A stretch of DNA of 35,806 bases from Candidatus Minthosoma equi (GCA_018064885.1 JAGHUI010000009.1:1-35806); one strand, 5' to 3'. Positions 5,487-15,169 are shown, numbered from the stretch's first letter. Program-made: numbers and translations. Notes: generated by a model not told the origin, from the sequence alone.

Positions 5487-7760
5487 GTTTGTTAATACAA
5501 GCTTTATTTCAGCATAGGTGTAGTCATCTGGCAGGAGAGCTTTGACCTCGCTGATGGTGCATGCCTTGTTGCCAAACGAGCGAGCCACACCTCGGATGAT
5601 GTTCTGGTGCTGGGTGCTGACAAGTTCGTTGAGGTTTACCTCTCCCTTTTCAATATAAGTGGCAAGATGACCGGCTATGGTACCTTCTGTGAGTGAGCGC
5701 TGCTTGGCAATCTCTGCAATGGTATTGCCTTCACGGAAGAGACGATAGCTTTCAGCTCTGGTGTCAACCTTTGGTTTCTTTTCCTTTGCCTCCTTTTCTT
5801 CCTTTTTCTTTTTCTTGGATGCAGCATCTGAAATGCTCACGCCCTCCTCGCTCACTTTTACTTCATCGAGCGATGCAAGGGCTTTGGCGTTGAGATAGCC
5901 ACGAACGGAGAAGCCTGTGGAGAGCAAGCGTGAGAACACTCCTGTCTTCATCTTATAGGATAGCGTGAAGGCATCGAGAGCATTGTTATACTGATTCTTC
6001 ACCTGCTTATTGTTGATGACCAGTTTTGTGGATGCCATGACAGGATCCAAAAGCTCGTGAAGCTTCTTCTGGAAATAGCCCATAGCAGCCATGAGACGCT
6101 CGTTGAGTTTCTCGTCCTTGGCGAAGTTGCCCTGCGACTGCGCCATGAGCTGCTGGTACTGATTGCCGAACTTGAGAGCAACGGTTATGATGTCGGCATC
6201 GAGCTTCGCATAGCTATCCTTCATAATAGAAAGGAAGTCGGGATAGGATGCTGCCAAGTGCTCTCCGACCACACGAACCATGTAGCCAAGATCGCTCTTG
6301 AGCGTACGGAAATCGAACATCTCGTTGAGGAGATGAAAATAATATTCGTACTTCATCTGCGGCAGCTTGTCTTCCGTCTGCTGCGCTTCTGCCAGCTCTT
6401 TATCTATATAGGCATTGACAGAGGCATCGGTGATGACTGAGCGCAAGGCAAGAGGACGAGAAAGAACCATGCCCTGAAGGGTGCGGCAGCGGCTGAGAGC
6501 CACATACACCTGTCCGTGGGTGAAGGAGTCGTTGATGTCGAGCACAGCATGGTCGAAGGTAAGTCCTTGGCTCTTATGAACCGTGATTGCCCATGCCAGG
6601 CGCAGAGGATACTGGGTGAAGGTGCCTTCAACCTCCTCGCGAATATCGCCTGTCTTGTCGTCGATGACATACTTCGTGTTTTCCCATACTACTTTCGATA
6701 CGAGGATGGTTTTGCCATCTTCCTTGCAGAACACGCGGATGAGCATGTTCTCGCCATCATTGTCCCACTCCACTCCCTGAACAACGCCGATCTTGCCGTT
6801 GTAGTATTCCTTGGCTGCAGAAGGATCGTTCTTGATGAACATGACCTGCGCGCCTGTCTTGAGAAGCAGAGCCTCATCGGCAGGATAGCTCGTCTCGGGG
6901 AAGTTGCGATGCACCTCGGCATGGAAGGTCATCGGCTCGGCATGGAGCGAGTGCAACATCTTGTCGTTGTACTCCTGCGCCATGCGATTGTGAGTGGTGA
7001 GGCGAATCCAATCCTCGCCAACAGGAGGGACAAAGTCCTTCACATAGCGTGAATTGAGTGCCTGTATGACGGAATCGTCTATGTTGTTGGTGCGAATCTT
7101 TGCGAGGACATTGATGAAATCGGCATCCTGCTGACGATAGATATGCTGAAGCTCCACCGTAACGTACTCAATCTGCTCAAGCGCATGGCTGCCAAAGAAA
7201 TAAGGCGTGGTGTAGTATGGCGAGAGCAATGACCATTCCCTTTCCTGAGCCACAGGAGCAAGCTGCTGAAGGTCGCCAATGAGAAGGAGCTGCACACCGC
7301 CAAAGGGTTTGCTATGATCGCGATATTTGCGCAATTCTGTATCTATAGCATCAAGAACATCGCAGCGCACCATGGAGATCTCGTCGATGACAAGAAGGTC
7401 GAGGGTGCGGATAAGGTTCTTCTTCTCCTTGCTCACTTTATAGTACGACTTGCGTTCACCCTGCTGTCCTGGAATGTTTGGCCCGAAAGGCAACTGGAAG
7501 AAGGAGTGGATGGTTTGTCCCTGAGCATTGATGGCAGCAACGCCTGTAGGGGCAAGCACCACCATTCGCTTAGGCGTTATCTCTCTAAGCTTGCGCAGGA
7601 AGGTTGTCTTGCCTGTACCAGCTTTGCCTGTGAGGAACACAGACATGTTGGTGCTGGCGATGAACTGCCAGGCAAGATTCATCTCGCGGTTATGCTGTCG
7701 GACGTCTTCTTCAACACTGGAGGCAAACACATCTTCTGATGCAGAATCTATATAACTCAT
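5484..7760 (-). CDS. Pif1-like DNA helicase with C-terminal HTH domain
   Basis: A 758-residue SF1B-type helicase. Walker A is GKAGTGKTT (about residues 45-53). LVIDEISM (about 123-130) is Walker B. GVQLLLIGDLQQLAPV is motif III. RLAWAITVHKSQGLTFD and VYVALSRCR are the late helicase motifs typical of Pif1/RecD2-like proteins. A Lys/Glu-rich linker (about 655-670) leads to a C-terminal helix-turn-helix (SYRLFREGNTIAEIAKQR...), as also seen at the end of some RecQ helicases. Likely role: unwinding difficult DNA structures during replication or repair. The TTG at 7787 is rejected as start because it lies within the -7 box; ATG at 7760 gives MSYIDSAS. It probably leads an operon with the C-S lyase. 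Confidence 0.9.
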   Translation of the reverse strand: MSYIDSASEDVFASSVEEDVRQHNREMNLAWQFIASTNMSVFLTGKAGTGKTTFLRKLREITPKRMVVLAPTGVAAINAQGQTIHSFFQLPFGPNIPGQQGERKSYYKVSKEKKNLIRTLDLLVIDEISMVRCDVLDAIDTELRKYRDHSKPFGGVQLLLIGDLQQLAPVAQEREWSLLSPYYTTPYFFGSHALEQIEYVTVELQHIYRQQDADFINVLAKIRTNNIDDSVIQALNSRYVKDFVPPVGEDWIRLTTHNRMAQEYNDKMLHSLHAEPMTFHAEVHRNFPETSYPADEALLLKTGAQVMFIKNDPSAAKEYYNGKIGVVQGVEWDNDGENMLIRVFCKEDGKTILVSKVVWENTKYVIDDKTGDIREEVEGTFTQYPLRLAWAITVHKSQGLTFDHAVLDINDSFTHGQVYVALSRCRTLQGMVLSRPLALRSVITDASVNAYIDKELAEAQQTEDKLPQMKYEYYFHLLNEMFDFRTLKSDLGYMVRVVGEHLAASYPDFLSIMKDSYAKLDADIITVALKFGNQYQQLMAQSQGNFAKDEKLNERLMAAMGYFQKKLHELLDPVMASTKLVINNKQVKNQYNNALDAFTLSYKMKTGVFSRLLSTGFSVRGYLNAKALASLDEVKVSEEGVSISDAASKKKKKEEKEAKEKKPKVDTRAESYRLFREGNTIAEIAKQRSLTEGTIAGHLATYIEKGEVNLNELVSTQHQNIIRGVARSFGNKACTISEVKALLPDDYTYAEIKLVLTN

Positions 7761-7784
7761 TATAAAATGTTTTTTTTCTTTTGG

Positions 7785-7792
7785 CAAAGGTA
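7785..7792 (-). promoter_or_regulatory. -7 box of the helicase / C-S lyase operon
   Basis: Minus-strand TACCTTTG, 24 bases upstream of the ATG at 7760. The nearest TTG (7809-7811) is only 16 bases upstream of the box. Confidence 0.5.
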
Positions 7793-7836
7793 AAAAAAAA
7801 TGTTAACACAATAAACCTTCTGCAATAACTTTTATC

Positions 7837-7844
7837 TAACTTTG
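7837..7844 (+). promoter_or_regulatory. -7 box of the carbohydrate-binding protein gene
   Basis: TAACTTTG, 25 bases before the ATG at 7870. No convincing -33 element. It is divergent from the helicase promoter, 44 bases away. Confidence 0.5.
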
Positions 7845-7869
7845 CAAACGATTTACACCTATAAACATT

Positions 7870-9504
7870 ATGAGAAAGAATTTTTTTACATTTTTCGTAC
7901 TCACTACCCTATGCTGCAACGCTTGCACCGTAGATGACATCGTTGTGACGTACAACGGAAAATCCGCTTCTGTTGAGAAGAACAGCGAAGACAGCGTGGA
8001 TGTGAAGGTCGATGGCTCGCACGTCATCATCGACAGCAAATACAAGGCAAAGGAACTTAAGGTGCGCCTTACTGGCAAGAGCGAAGACGGCACACTAAAA
8101 CTCGAAACGAATGGCAAAGCTCGCGTGGAGCTTGACGAAATAAGCCTCACCAGCAATGAAGGTGCGCCTCTGTGGTTGAAGAACAAGAAACGTGTGGAGG
8201 TCGTGGCATGCGACGGCAAGGAAAACACGCTCACAATAACTGCCTGCAAGGATACTGCAAACAACAAGGCGGCTGTAATCTGGGCAAAGGACAAGGTGCA
8301 TTTCTCGGGCAAGGGAACTCTGAATGCCAATGCCACAGGCGACGGCTGCAAGGGCATAAACGCTAAGGACGACATAAAGATTTCGGAACTCACCCTGAAT
8401 GTCGTTGCCATAGGCAATAACCTTGGCGTGGATAATAGAGGCTTTGGAGGTTTCGGAGGATTTGGAGGCCCTGGCGGATTCAACTTTGATGAGCTTCCTG
8501 ACTCTGTGAAGCAGCAGATGGAGGAGATGCGCAAGCACTTCGAGGAGATGATGAAGAATGGCGATTTTCCACAGATGGGAGGTCCTGGCGGATTCCCTGG
8601 TTCTCCAGATGGAGGATTTGGAGGTCCTGGCGGATTTGGAGGCTTTGGAGGTCCTGGCGGATTTGGAGGCTTTGGAGGTTTCGGAGGCGGTGCTTCTGGC
8701 GACCCAGACAGAGGAGATTTCCCTGGCGGCAAGCAGAAATACATCGGTTCGACAAAAGCAATAAAGTCTGCAGGTCAGGTGATCATCAATTCAGGCAAGG
8801 TGTTTGCCAAGTCAACAGCTGCTGGCGGCGAAGGCATTGAGGGCAAGAAGGGCGTCATCATCAATGGCGGCGAGGTGACTGTAGATGCCGTTGACGATGC
8901 CATCAATGCCAATGACCGCATATTCTTCAATGGCGGCAAGGTCGTTGCAGAAAGCCGCAACAATGATGCCGTTGATGCTAACTATGGCGATGGCATGATG
9001 GGATTCGGCCCTCCTCCATTCATGATGGGCGGATTCGGCAACAGCAATGAGAACAAGGCAAACGACAAGAAGAAGGAGGATCCTACACCAGCCATCGTCA
9101 TCAATGGCGGCGAGATTTACCCTTGGAGCCACACTGGTTCGCCAGAGGAAGGTCTTGATTGCGACTTCTACCCTATCGAGATTTCTGGCGGCACAGTATT
9201 CTCCATCGGCGGCGGCATGGGCGAGATGCCTTCCGTACCATCAGAAAAGACAGCTAAGCAGCCAACTATCCTGCTTCTCAACATGACAATCGTTAAGAAC
9301 GAGACAATAAACATTTATGAGTCGGATGAGAATGGCAAGGCTAAGGGCAAGCCTTTCAAAACCATCAAGGCACCTTTCACTTTCAACAACAGCGCAAGCC
9401 TTGTGTCATGTGCAGAATTCAAGAAAGGCAAGACTTACACCGTAGAGACAAAGGATTACAAAAAGACATTCACATTGAAAGAGAACTTCACGACTGTAAG
9501 GTGA
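7870..9504 (+). CDS. Secreted carbohydrate-binding beta-helix protein (Cthe_2159-like)
   Basis: A 544-residue exported protein. Residues 1-18 form a signal peptide (MRKNFFTFFVLTTLCCNA) followed by a Cys, though the lipobox is not canonical. The body repeats short strand motifs such as VIINGGEV, IFFNGGKV and IVINGGEI plus GxGIxxK and DAINA, typical of the carbohydrate-binding domain-containing family related to Clostridium thermocellum Cthe_2159, a pectin-binding beta-helix. A Gly/Phe/Pro-rich region (about residues 190-280) with GFGG and GPGG repeats interrupts the helix and holds a charged helix (PDSVKQQMEEMRKHFEEMM). Likely role: binding polysaccharide at the cell surface. A shared bidirectional terminator follows directly. 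Confidence 0.8.
   Translation: MRKNFFTFFVLTTLCCNACTVDDIVVTYNGKSASVEKNSEDSVDVKVDGSHVIIDSKYKAKELKVRLTGKSEDGTLKLETNGKARVELDEISLTSNEGAPLWLKNKKRVEVVACDGKENTLTITACKDTANNKAAVIWAKDKVHFSGKGTLNANATGDGCKGINAKDDIKISELTLNVVAIGNNLGVDNRGFGGFGGFGGPGGFNFDELPDSVKQQMEEMRKHFEEMMKNGDFPQMGGPGGFPGSPDGGFGGPGGFGGFGGPGGFGGFGGFGGGASGDPDRGDFPGGKQKYIGSTKAIKSAGQVIINSGKVFAKSTAAGGEGIEGKKGVIINGGEVTVDAVDDAINANDRIFFNGGKVVAESRNNDAVDANYGDGMMGFGPPPFMMGGFGNSNENKANDKKKEDPTPAIVINGGEIYPWSHTGSPEEGLDCDFYPIEISGGTVFSIGGGMGEMPSVPSEKTAKQPTILLLNMTIVKNETINIYESDENGKAKGKPFKTIKAPFTFNNSASLVSCAEFKKGKTYTVETKDYKKTFTLKENFTTVR
8436..8700 (+). repeat. Gly/Phe/Pro-rich coding repeats
   Basis: Repeats of GGATTTGGAGG and GGTCCTGGCGG encode GFGG/GPGG runs within the carbohydrate-binding protein, in two blocks separated by a charged helical segment. 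A long Pro-rich open frame on the other strand is only the shadow of this run. Confidence 0.8.
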
Positions 9505-9505
9505 G

Positions 9506-9541
9506 AAAAAGAGAGAAGAGCAGCTGCCCTTCTCTCTTTTT
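9506..9541. terminator. Bidirectional terminator between convergent genes
   Basis: A 13-bp perfect stem: AAAAAGAGAGAAG (9506-9518) with CTTCTCTCTTTTT (9529-9541), loop of 10. A and T tracts at the two sides allow it to work in both directions, for the gene ending at 9504 and the one ending at 9565. Confidence 0.88.
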
Positions 9542-9564
9542 GCTATCATTATAATGTTCACTTT

Positions 9565-10857
9565 TTATCTCTCGTAGTCGTCAAGCTTCTTCAAGTAGTA
9601 CTTGCGGAGATCTTCCCATTTGTAGTATGGATACTGATCTGTAGGAATTGGAAGAGTTGCTTCCTTCTCGTTGAGGAGTGCCTTCACGAGGATGTCACCA
9701 TTACCCTTGTTAGGACGATAGAAGATCCACTGGATGTTGCATCCCATAGGGAAGATGCGGTAGTTTACCCAAGAATCCTCAAGATGGTCGAGGTCGTTAA
9801 CCTTGCGGCCGCATGAGTCGAGCTCCATGAGACAAGCGAGAGGCATTACGCACACTTCATGGCCGAAACGAAGTGCGGCACCATTAGTGTATGTCTTGCT
9901 TGCCATGACGGTGTCGGTTGTCTCAATCATGTTGCGGAGAAGGTTTGCCTGAGAGAATGGCATGATGCCCTTTGACTGAGGAGCAGGGCCGTAGCCGAGG
10001 TACCACTCGATGTTCACAATCTTCCAAAGGTCATAGCATTCCTCTGTCGTGAAGAGGTTCCACATGTCCTCGCCATTGCCGTGGCTCTGCATATTGTTGA
10101 CAACATAGAAGAGATTGCGCATGAAGCTCTTTGGACGGAAATCCTCGTTGTTCCAATATGACTCGTCTGTGAAGAGGCTCTTGCAGAGACGCTCTGGATG
10201 AGTGTATTTGCGCTTGTATTCATCCAAGATACTCCATCGATTGCCGCCAGCATCGTTCAGGCGACGGCTCCAACCTGCATTGAGATACCACTGGAAGGCT
10301 TCGCTAACGTCGTTGTGCATCTTGATTTTAGGATTGAAGGCGGTGATTTCCTCACACTCTGCTGTCATGGAGAGAATGCAGCGTAGAACGACTGTGCTTC
10401 GCGCATCGACTTCTGCCTTATTGCCTGCAAAAACTTCTGGGAAATGTTCTGTCATGCGCTTGCCAATGCCGTGGTGCTGAATCTCACCAATGTCTGTGAG
10501 ATCGCCAAGACGTCCTTTGGTGCAAGGATAGAAGCGCTCAAGCTTTGTCAATGCTTCCTGACCGAGAGGAGTGAGTATTCCCTTTGCCTTAGCATCGCGG
10601 AGAGCGTTTATGTTGCGCATATAGTCATTATCACTAAGCAACCAGCGGCTTCCATGACGACCGTAATGGCTGATGTAGAATGGCTGATAGCCCTTAGGAG
10701 CCTTTGTCAGTTCCTTTGTTGGAGCCTGATAAGCCATGTGGTTGCTGGCGCTCTTGAGGATGTCGGCGTAGATTTCTTCCTTTGCCGTCTGTGCAGACGC
10801 AGTAAGAATGGATGCACCGAGGAGTGCAAAAGATAATAGACTTTTTTTAATTAGCAT
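9565..10857 (-). CDS. Secreted histidine-type phosphatase
   Basis: A 430-residue exported enzyme of the histidine acid phosphatase clade 2 (phytase / multiple inositol polyphosphate phosphatase type). The signal peptide covers about residues 1-22 (cleavage after TASAQ). The catalytic motif is HYGRHGSRW with Arg67 and His68; the phospho-histidine would form on His68. A later RFGHEV supplies the HE (in place of HD) proton-donor pair. Substrates may be inositol phosphates or other phosphate esters in the periplasm or outside the cell; the sequence does not say which. It follows the esterase gene by 31 bases on the same strand, likely one operon. Confidence 0.85.
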   Translation of the reverse strand: MLIKKSLLSFALLGASILTASAQTAKEEIYADILKSASNHMAYQAPTKELTKAPKGYQPFYISHYGRHGSRWLLSDNDYMRNINALRDAKAKGILTPLGQEALTKLERFYPCTKGRLGDLTDIGEIQHHGIGKRMTEHFPEVFAGNKAEVDARSTVVLRCILSMTAECEEITAFNPKIKMHNDVSEAFQWYLNAGWSRRLNDAGGNRWSILDEYKRKYTHPERLCKSLFTDESYWNNEDFRPKSFMRNLFYVVNNMQSHGNGEDMWNLFTTEECYDLWKIVNIEWYLGYGPAPQSKGIMPFSQANLLRNMIETTDTVMASKTYTNGAALRFGHEVCVMPLACLMELDSCGRKVNDLDHLEDSWVNYRIFPMGCNIQWIFYRPNKGNGDILVKALLNEKEATLPIPTDQYPYYKWEDLRKYYLKKLDDYER

Positions 10858-10888
10858 AAATGATTGTTATTTTTAAAGTTTTTCATTG

Positions 10889-11692
10889 TTATTCGTAAGC
10901 TGCATTGAGGTTGGCATTTCTGCCAAGATCCTTGTATGCGTTGTTGAGAAGCTCGTTCGTGATTTCGAAGTCGCGGTTGATCTCACGTCCCTCATCCTTG
11001 AGAGAATGGGAGAACATCCAGTCGTATGTCTGGTAGCAATAGAAAAGACGTGCTGGACGACCGTGATCAACACCTGGCATGCGAGTGTAAATTAGACGAT
11101 CTGTAGGACCTGCTTTCTTCATAGCCTCAACGACTTTGTCGCTTGCAGACACTGGCACTGCCCTGTCTGCTGTGCCATGGACAATCCACATAGGCATCTT
11201 ATTAAGACCGCTGACATCCTTGACTGTGGCACCGCCGCACATAGCCATGCCAGCTGCAATACGATCGGGATAAGTGGCGCAGACATCAAGCGTTCCATAA
11301 CCTCCAAGACTCATGCCATAAACATAAATGCGGTCGCTGTCAACATTCCAGTTCTTCTCTGCCCATTCTATGAGATTCATAACCTTTGCTGGCTGCCATG
11401 AGCCACCTGGATTCTGAGGTGCGATGATGTAGCAGTCGATGGCTCTTCCGTGCTTGAGGGCATCCATCGGGCCATATTTCTTTACTCTTTCGAGGTTGTT
11501 TCCGCAAAGGCTGGCTCCGTGAAGGAACACGAGCAATGGACGATGAACGCCATCACCTTCATCTTCTTCAGGACGGTAGAACCAGAAGTTATAACCGTTC
11601 TGAACGGCATTGTAGTATGCCTTGCAATTTGTCTGTGCGCTGGCTGTGATGCTGATAACAAGCATCATCACTGTAAGTATGTATTTAACCAT
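10889..11692 (-). CDS. Secreted alpha/beta-hydrolase esterase
   Basis: A 267-residue exported serine hydrolase. A signal peptide covers about residues 1-20 (SITASAQ). The oxyanion-hole segment is LVFLHGASLCG. The nucleophile is in GMSLGG (Ser128), with acid Asp176 in HGTADRAVP and base His210 in GVDHG. This order fits the polyhydroxybutyrate depolymerase / feruloyl esterase-like branch of the prolyl oligopeptidase superfamily. Possible role: removing acyl groups from glycans outside the cell. First gene of a two-gene operon with the histidine phosphatase; a -7 box lies 50 bases upstream. Confidence 0.83.
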   Translation of the reverse strand: MVKYILTVMMLVISITASAQTNCKAYYNAVQNGYNFWFYRPEEDEGDGVHRPLLVFLHGASLCGNNLERVKKYGPMDALKHGRAIDCYIIAPQNPGGSWQPAKVMNLIEWAEKNWNVDSDRIYVYGMSLGGYGTLDVCATYPDRIAAGMAMCGGATVKDVSGLNKMPMWIVHGTADRAVPVSASDKVVEAMKKAGPTDRLIYTRMPGVDHGRPARLFYCYQTYDWMFSHSLKDEGREINRDFEITNELLNNAYKDLGRNANLNAAYE

Positions 11693-11742
11693 AAGTATGT
11701 GTTCAAATCAAATTTTACAATTCGTAAATAGCGTATTTTATG

Positions 11743-11750
11743 CAAAGATA
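11743..11750 (-). promoter_or_regulatory. -7 box of the esterase / phosphatase operon
   Basis: Minus-strand TATCTTTG. No clear -33 element. Divergent from the CapA-like gene's box at 11796. Confidence 0.5.
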
Positions 11751-11795
11751 GAGAAAATGTTGAAGATTCGGGGATGAAATGTGAATAAAATATCT

Positions 11796-11803
11796 TAATT
11801 TTG
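11796..11803 (+). promoter_or_regulatory. -7 box of the capA-like / tex operon
   Basis: TAATTTTG, 37 bases upstream of the ATG at 11841; -33 not evident. Confidence 0.5.
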
Positions 11804-11840
11804 CAAATTATAAGAATTCACTACACATATTTATTATATA

Positions 11841-12977
11841 ATGATTCTAAAAACAGCTCTTTCCGTTGCAGCTATACTTGCTGCCACAACATGCTCTTCT
11901 TCTGTTGAGCAGTCACAGAATAACAACGAAGAAACCAACGACACATCTGCTTCTGCAACTGCCGTTGAGACAGAAAGCAATGACAAGGCTTTACCAGAAA
12001 GCGTGTCGCTTGCATTTGTGGGCGACGTAATGATGGGTACGAACTTTCCTTCAGAGGCTTTCGTCACTCGCGACAGAGGTGCATCGCTCTTCAAGGATTG
12101 CAAAGACATACTGAAGGGTGCCGATGTTGCAATTGCCAATCTTGAGGGAACTTGCTACTACGGCACAGACGGTCAGACAACAAAGAACCTTAATTCGCCA
12201 AACACATACATCTTCCGCATGCCGGGCGACCACATGCAGCATCTTGTTGACTGCGGCATTGATGCTGTGGGATGCGCGAACAATCATAGCAACGACTTTG
12301 GAATGACTGGACGCAAGAACACAATCAAAACGCTTGACGAGGCAGGCATAAAGCATTCTGGCATTGAGGGGCTTACTGAGGCTGCTGTATTTGAGCGCAA
12401 TGGCGTGAAGTATGCCTACATCGCTTTTGCTGCTTCATGCAAGGGTACTCTTGACTTGAACAAGGAGGATGAGGTGAAGCGCTTGCTGAAGAAGTATCGT
12501 CCGCAATGCGACGTGCTTGTTATTTCGTTCCATGGAGGTGCTGAGGGTTCAAAGGCTCAGCATGTGAACCGCAGATACGAGACATTCCTCGGGGAGAACC
12601 GCGGTGATGTTTACCGCTTTGCCCATCTCTGCATTGACAATGGTGCAGACATCGTGATTGGTCATGGCCCTCATGTGCCTCGTGCTGTTGAGCTCTACAA
12701 GGATCATTTCATTGCATATTCTCTTGGCAACTTCTGCACTCCATACAAGGTGAACCTTGCAGGCGTGAGCGGTCAGGCAGCATTGCTCACAATACAGATG
12801 AATCCTAAGGACGGAACATTCAAGGGTGGCAAGATACATTCTTTCCTCCAAACACAGGGTGTAGGCCCAAGAAGCGATGCTAACAATTCTGTTGCCAAGA
12901 CTATTCGCAACCTCTCTCAGCAGGACATTCCAGAATCGCCTCTCAAGATCAGCGACAATGGAGAGATGAGCAAATAA
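11841..12977 (+). CDS. CapA family lipoprotein (poly-gamma-glutamate capsule type, metallophosphatase fold)
   Basis: A 378-residue exported protein. Residues 1-17 are a signal segment ending ILAATTC, probably a lipidation Cys at 18, followed by a Ser/Asn/Glu-rich linker (about 19-52). The CapA (PGA_cap) domain then shows FVGDVMMG (about 58-65), NLEGT, GCANNHSNDFG, SFHGG, GHGPHVPR and AYSLGNF. The Asp/His/Asn set is the metal site of calcineurin-like phosphoesterases. CapA proteins are linked to poly-gamma-glutamate export, but many Bacteroidales copies are solitary like this one, with no capB/capC nearby, so a capsule role is unproven. tex starts 23 bases downstream, suggesting a shared transcript. 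Confidence 0.85.
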   Translation: MILKTALSVAAILAATTCSSSVEQSQNNNEETNDTSASATAVETESNDKALPESVSLAFVGDVMMGTNFPSEAFVTRDRGASLFKDCKDILKGADVAIANLEGTCYYGTDGQTTKNLNSPNTYIFRMPGDHMQHLVDCGIDAVGCANNHSNDFGMTGRKNTIKTLDEAGIKHSGIEGLTEAAVFERNGVKYAYIAFAASCKGTLDLNKEDEVKRLLKKYRPQCDVLVISFHGGAEGSKAQHVNRRYETFLGENRGDVYRFAHLCIDNGADIVIGHGPHVPRAVELYKDHFIAYSLGNFCTPYKVNLAGVSGQAALLTIQMNPKDGTFKGGKIHSFLQTQGVGPRSDANNSVAKTIRNLSQQDIPESPLKISDNGEMSK

Positions 12978-13000
12978 TTAATTACTCCGCAATCAAACAA

Positions 13001-15169
13001 ATGAATACTATACTATCAAAACTAATTTCAAAGGCAACCAGCATAAGCGAGAAGCAGGTGGCAAACACCATTGAGCTGCTTGAGGAGGGTTGCACAATTC
13101 CTTTCATTAGCCGATACAGAAAGGAGGTCACTGGTTCTCTCGATGAGGTTCAGGTGGCAAGCATCAGCGATAACCTTGACAAACTCAAGGAACTGGAGAA
13201 GAGAAAGGAAACGATAGTGAAGACTATCGAGGAACAAGGCAAGATGACTCCTGAACTGAAGACGAGAATCGACAACTGCTGGGACAGCACAGAGCTGGAG
13301 GACATCTATCTGCCATATAAACCCAAAAGGAAAACGCGTGCTGAGGTGGCAAGGCAGAAAGGTCTTGAGCCTTTGGCAACATTCCTCATGCTTCAGAACC
13401 CTAATGCTGACATAGACAAAAAGGTCAAGGAGTTCATCAGCAAGGAAAAGGGAGTGGAGAATGCAGAGGATGCCATTCAAGGTGCTCAGGATATCATTGC
13501 AGAGCAGATAAGCGAAAACGAGGAGGCAAGAAACATTGTCCGCTTCGATTTCAAGAAGGGGGCTATAATAACATCCACAAAGGTCAAGTCAAAAGCCAAG
13601 ACTCCAGAGGAGCAGCAGGAATGGGAAGACAAGGCAAGCAAGTATCGCGACTACTTTGATTTCTCTGAGAAGCTTGCAAAGTGCGCCTCTCATCGTCTTC
13701 TTGCCATGCGCCGTGGTGAAGCAGAAGGATTCCTTCGCATCAGCATCAGCGGTGATGACGAAAAGTGCCTTGACCGCCTTGACCGTCAGTTCCTTCGCAA
13801 TTCGAGCAAGAGCGCAGAACTCGTATGGGATGCCATTGAGGATGGTTTCAAACGACTCATAAAGCCAAGCATTGAGACAGAATTTGCTAACATTTCAAAA
13901 GAGATTGCCGATAAAGAGGCTATTCGCATCTTTGTCAAGAATCTGGAGCAGCTGCTCATGTCTGCCCCACTCGGACAGAAGCGTGTGCTTGCTCTCGACC
14001 CTGGCTTCCGCACAGGATGCAAGCTCGTTTGCCTTGATGCAGAGGGAAATCTTCTTCACAATGAAGCTATTTATCCTCATCCACCTAAGAACGAGAAAGC
14101 TCAGGCAGCAAGCAAGATATGGACACTCGTTAAGCAGTACAAGACAGAGGCGATTTCTATTGGCAATGGCACCGCTAGCCGTGAGACAGAAGAGTTTGTG
14201 CGCGGCCTTGGGCTTCCAAGCAACATACAGATTTTCGTTGTAAGCGAGGATGGTGCATCTATCTATTCTGCGTCGAAAGTGGCACGAGAGGAGTTCCCTG
14301 ACTATGACGTGACGGTTCGCGGTGCTGTCAGCATCGGACGCCGCCTCATGGATCCGCTTGCAGAACTTGTTAAGATCGATCCAAACTCCATCGGTGTAGG
14401 ACAGTATCAAAAAGATGTTGACCAGAAGGAGCTGAAGCATTCGCTTGACCAAACAGTTGAGATGTGCGTGAACAAGGTTGGCGTGAACGTAAACACAGCT
14501 TCAAAGCATCTGCTTACATACATTTCAGGATTAGGCCCTGCCATTGCTCAGAACATCGTTGCCTACCGTGCCGCAAACGGTGCATTCCGTTCAAGGAAGG
14601 AGTTGCTGAAAGTGCCAAAGCTCGGTCCTAAGGCATTTGAGCAAGCAGCCGGATTCCTTCGCGTCAGCGGTGGCAAGGAACCACTAGACAATAGCGCTGT
14701 TCACCCAGAGAGCTACCCTATAGTTGAGAAGATGGCTAAAGACCAGAAATGCTCTGTTGCTGAGCTCATGGCAGACAAGGAACTGCGCAGCAAGATTGAC
14801 ATAAACAAATATGTAACAGATAAGGTTGGCCTCCCTACTCTACAGGACATCATGCAGGAACTGGACAAACCTGGCAGAGATCCTCGTGAGCAGCTCACCG
14901 TGTTTGAATTCTCCAAAGATGTCAAGGAACTTGAGGATGTTCAGGTGGGAATGACCTTGCCTGGCATCATCACAAACATAACTAACTTCGGATGCTTTGT
15001 CGATGTTGGCGTTCACACAAAAGGACTTGTTCATATCAGCGAACTTGCCGACCATTTCGTTAAAGATCCATCCGAAGAAGTGCAGCTGCATCAGCATGTA
15101 AGGGTGAAGGTGATTGATGTGGATGTGAAGCGTCAGAGAATGGCTCTCACAATGAAAGGGCTCAACTAA
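13001..15169 (+). CDS. tex: Tex family RNA-binding transcription accessory protein
   Basis: A 722-residue Tex protein of normal length. The N-terminal Tex-specific helical domain contains GCTIPFISRYRKEVTG (about 30-45) and LEDIYLPYKPKRKTR. A YqgF/RNase-H-like domain begins at about 326 (VLALDPGFRTG). The helix-hairpin-helix pair lies at about 505-560 (ISGLGPAIAQNIVAYR, LKVPKLGPKAFEQ). The S1 RNA-binding domain is at about 645-720 (GIITNITNFGCFVDVGV). Tex binds nucleic acid and interacts with the transcription machinery in other bacteria. It follows the CapA-like gene by 23 bases and ends before a strong terminator. Confidence 0.95.
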   Translation: MNTILSKLISKATSISEKQVANTIELLEEGCTIPFISRYRKEVTGSLDEVQVASISDNLDKLKELEKRKETIVKTIEEQGKMTPELKTRIDNCWDSTELEDIYLPYKPKRKTRAEVARQKGLEPLATFLMLQNPNADIDKKVKEFISKEKGVENAEDAIQGAQDIIAEQISENEEARNIVRFDFKKGAIITSTKVKSKAKTPEEQQEWEDKASKYRDYFDFSEKLAKCASHRLLAMRRGEAEGFLRISISGDDEKCLDRLDRQFLRNSSKSAELVWDAIEDGFKRLIKPSIETEFANISKEIADKEAIRIFVKNLEQLLMSAPLGQKRVLALDPGFRTGCKLVCLDAEGNLLHNEAIYPHPPKNEKAQAASKIWTLVKQYKTEAISIGNGTASRETEEFVRGLGLPSNIQIFVVSEDGASIYSASKVAREEFPDYDVTVRGAVSIGRRLMDPLAELVKIDPNSIGVGQYQKDVDQKELKHSLDQTVEMCVNKVGVNVNTASKHLLTYISGLGPAIAQNIVAYRAANGAFRSRKELLKVPKLGPKAFEQAAGFLRVSGGKEPLDNSAVHPESYPIVEKMAKDQKCSVAELMADKELRSKIDINKYVTDKVGLPTLQDIMQELDKPGRDPREQLTVFEFSKDVKELEDVQVGMTLPGIITNITNFGCFVDVGVHTKGLVHISELADHFVKDPSEEVQLHQHVRVKVIDVDVKRQRMALTMKGLN

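Noticed and set aside
7836-8744. 302-codon proline-rich frame on the minus strand
   Set aside because: It is the complement of the glycine-rich coding repeats of the carbohydrate-binding protein and has no promoter or family match.
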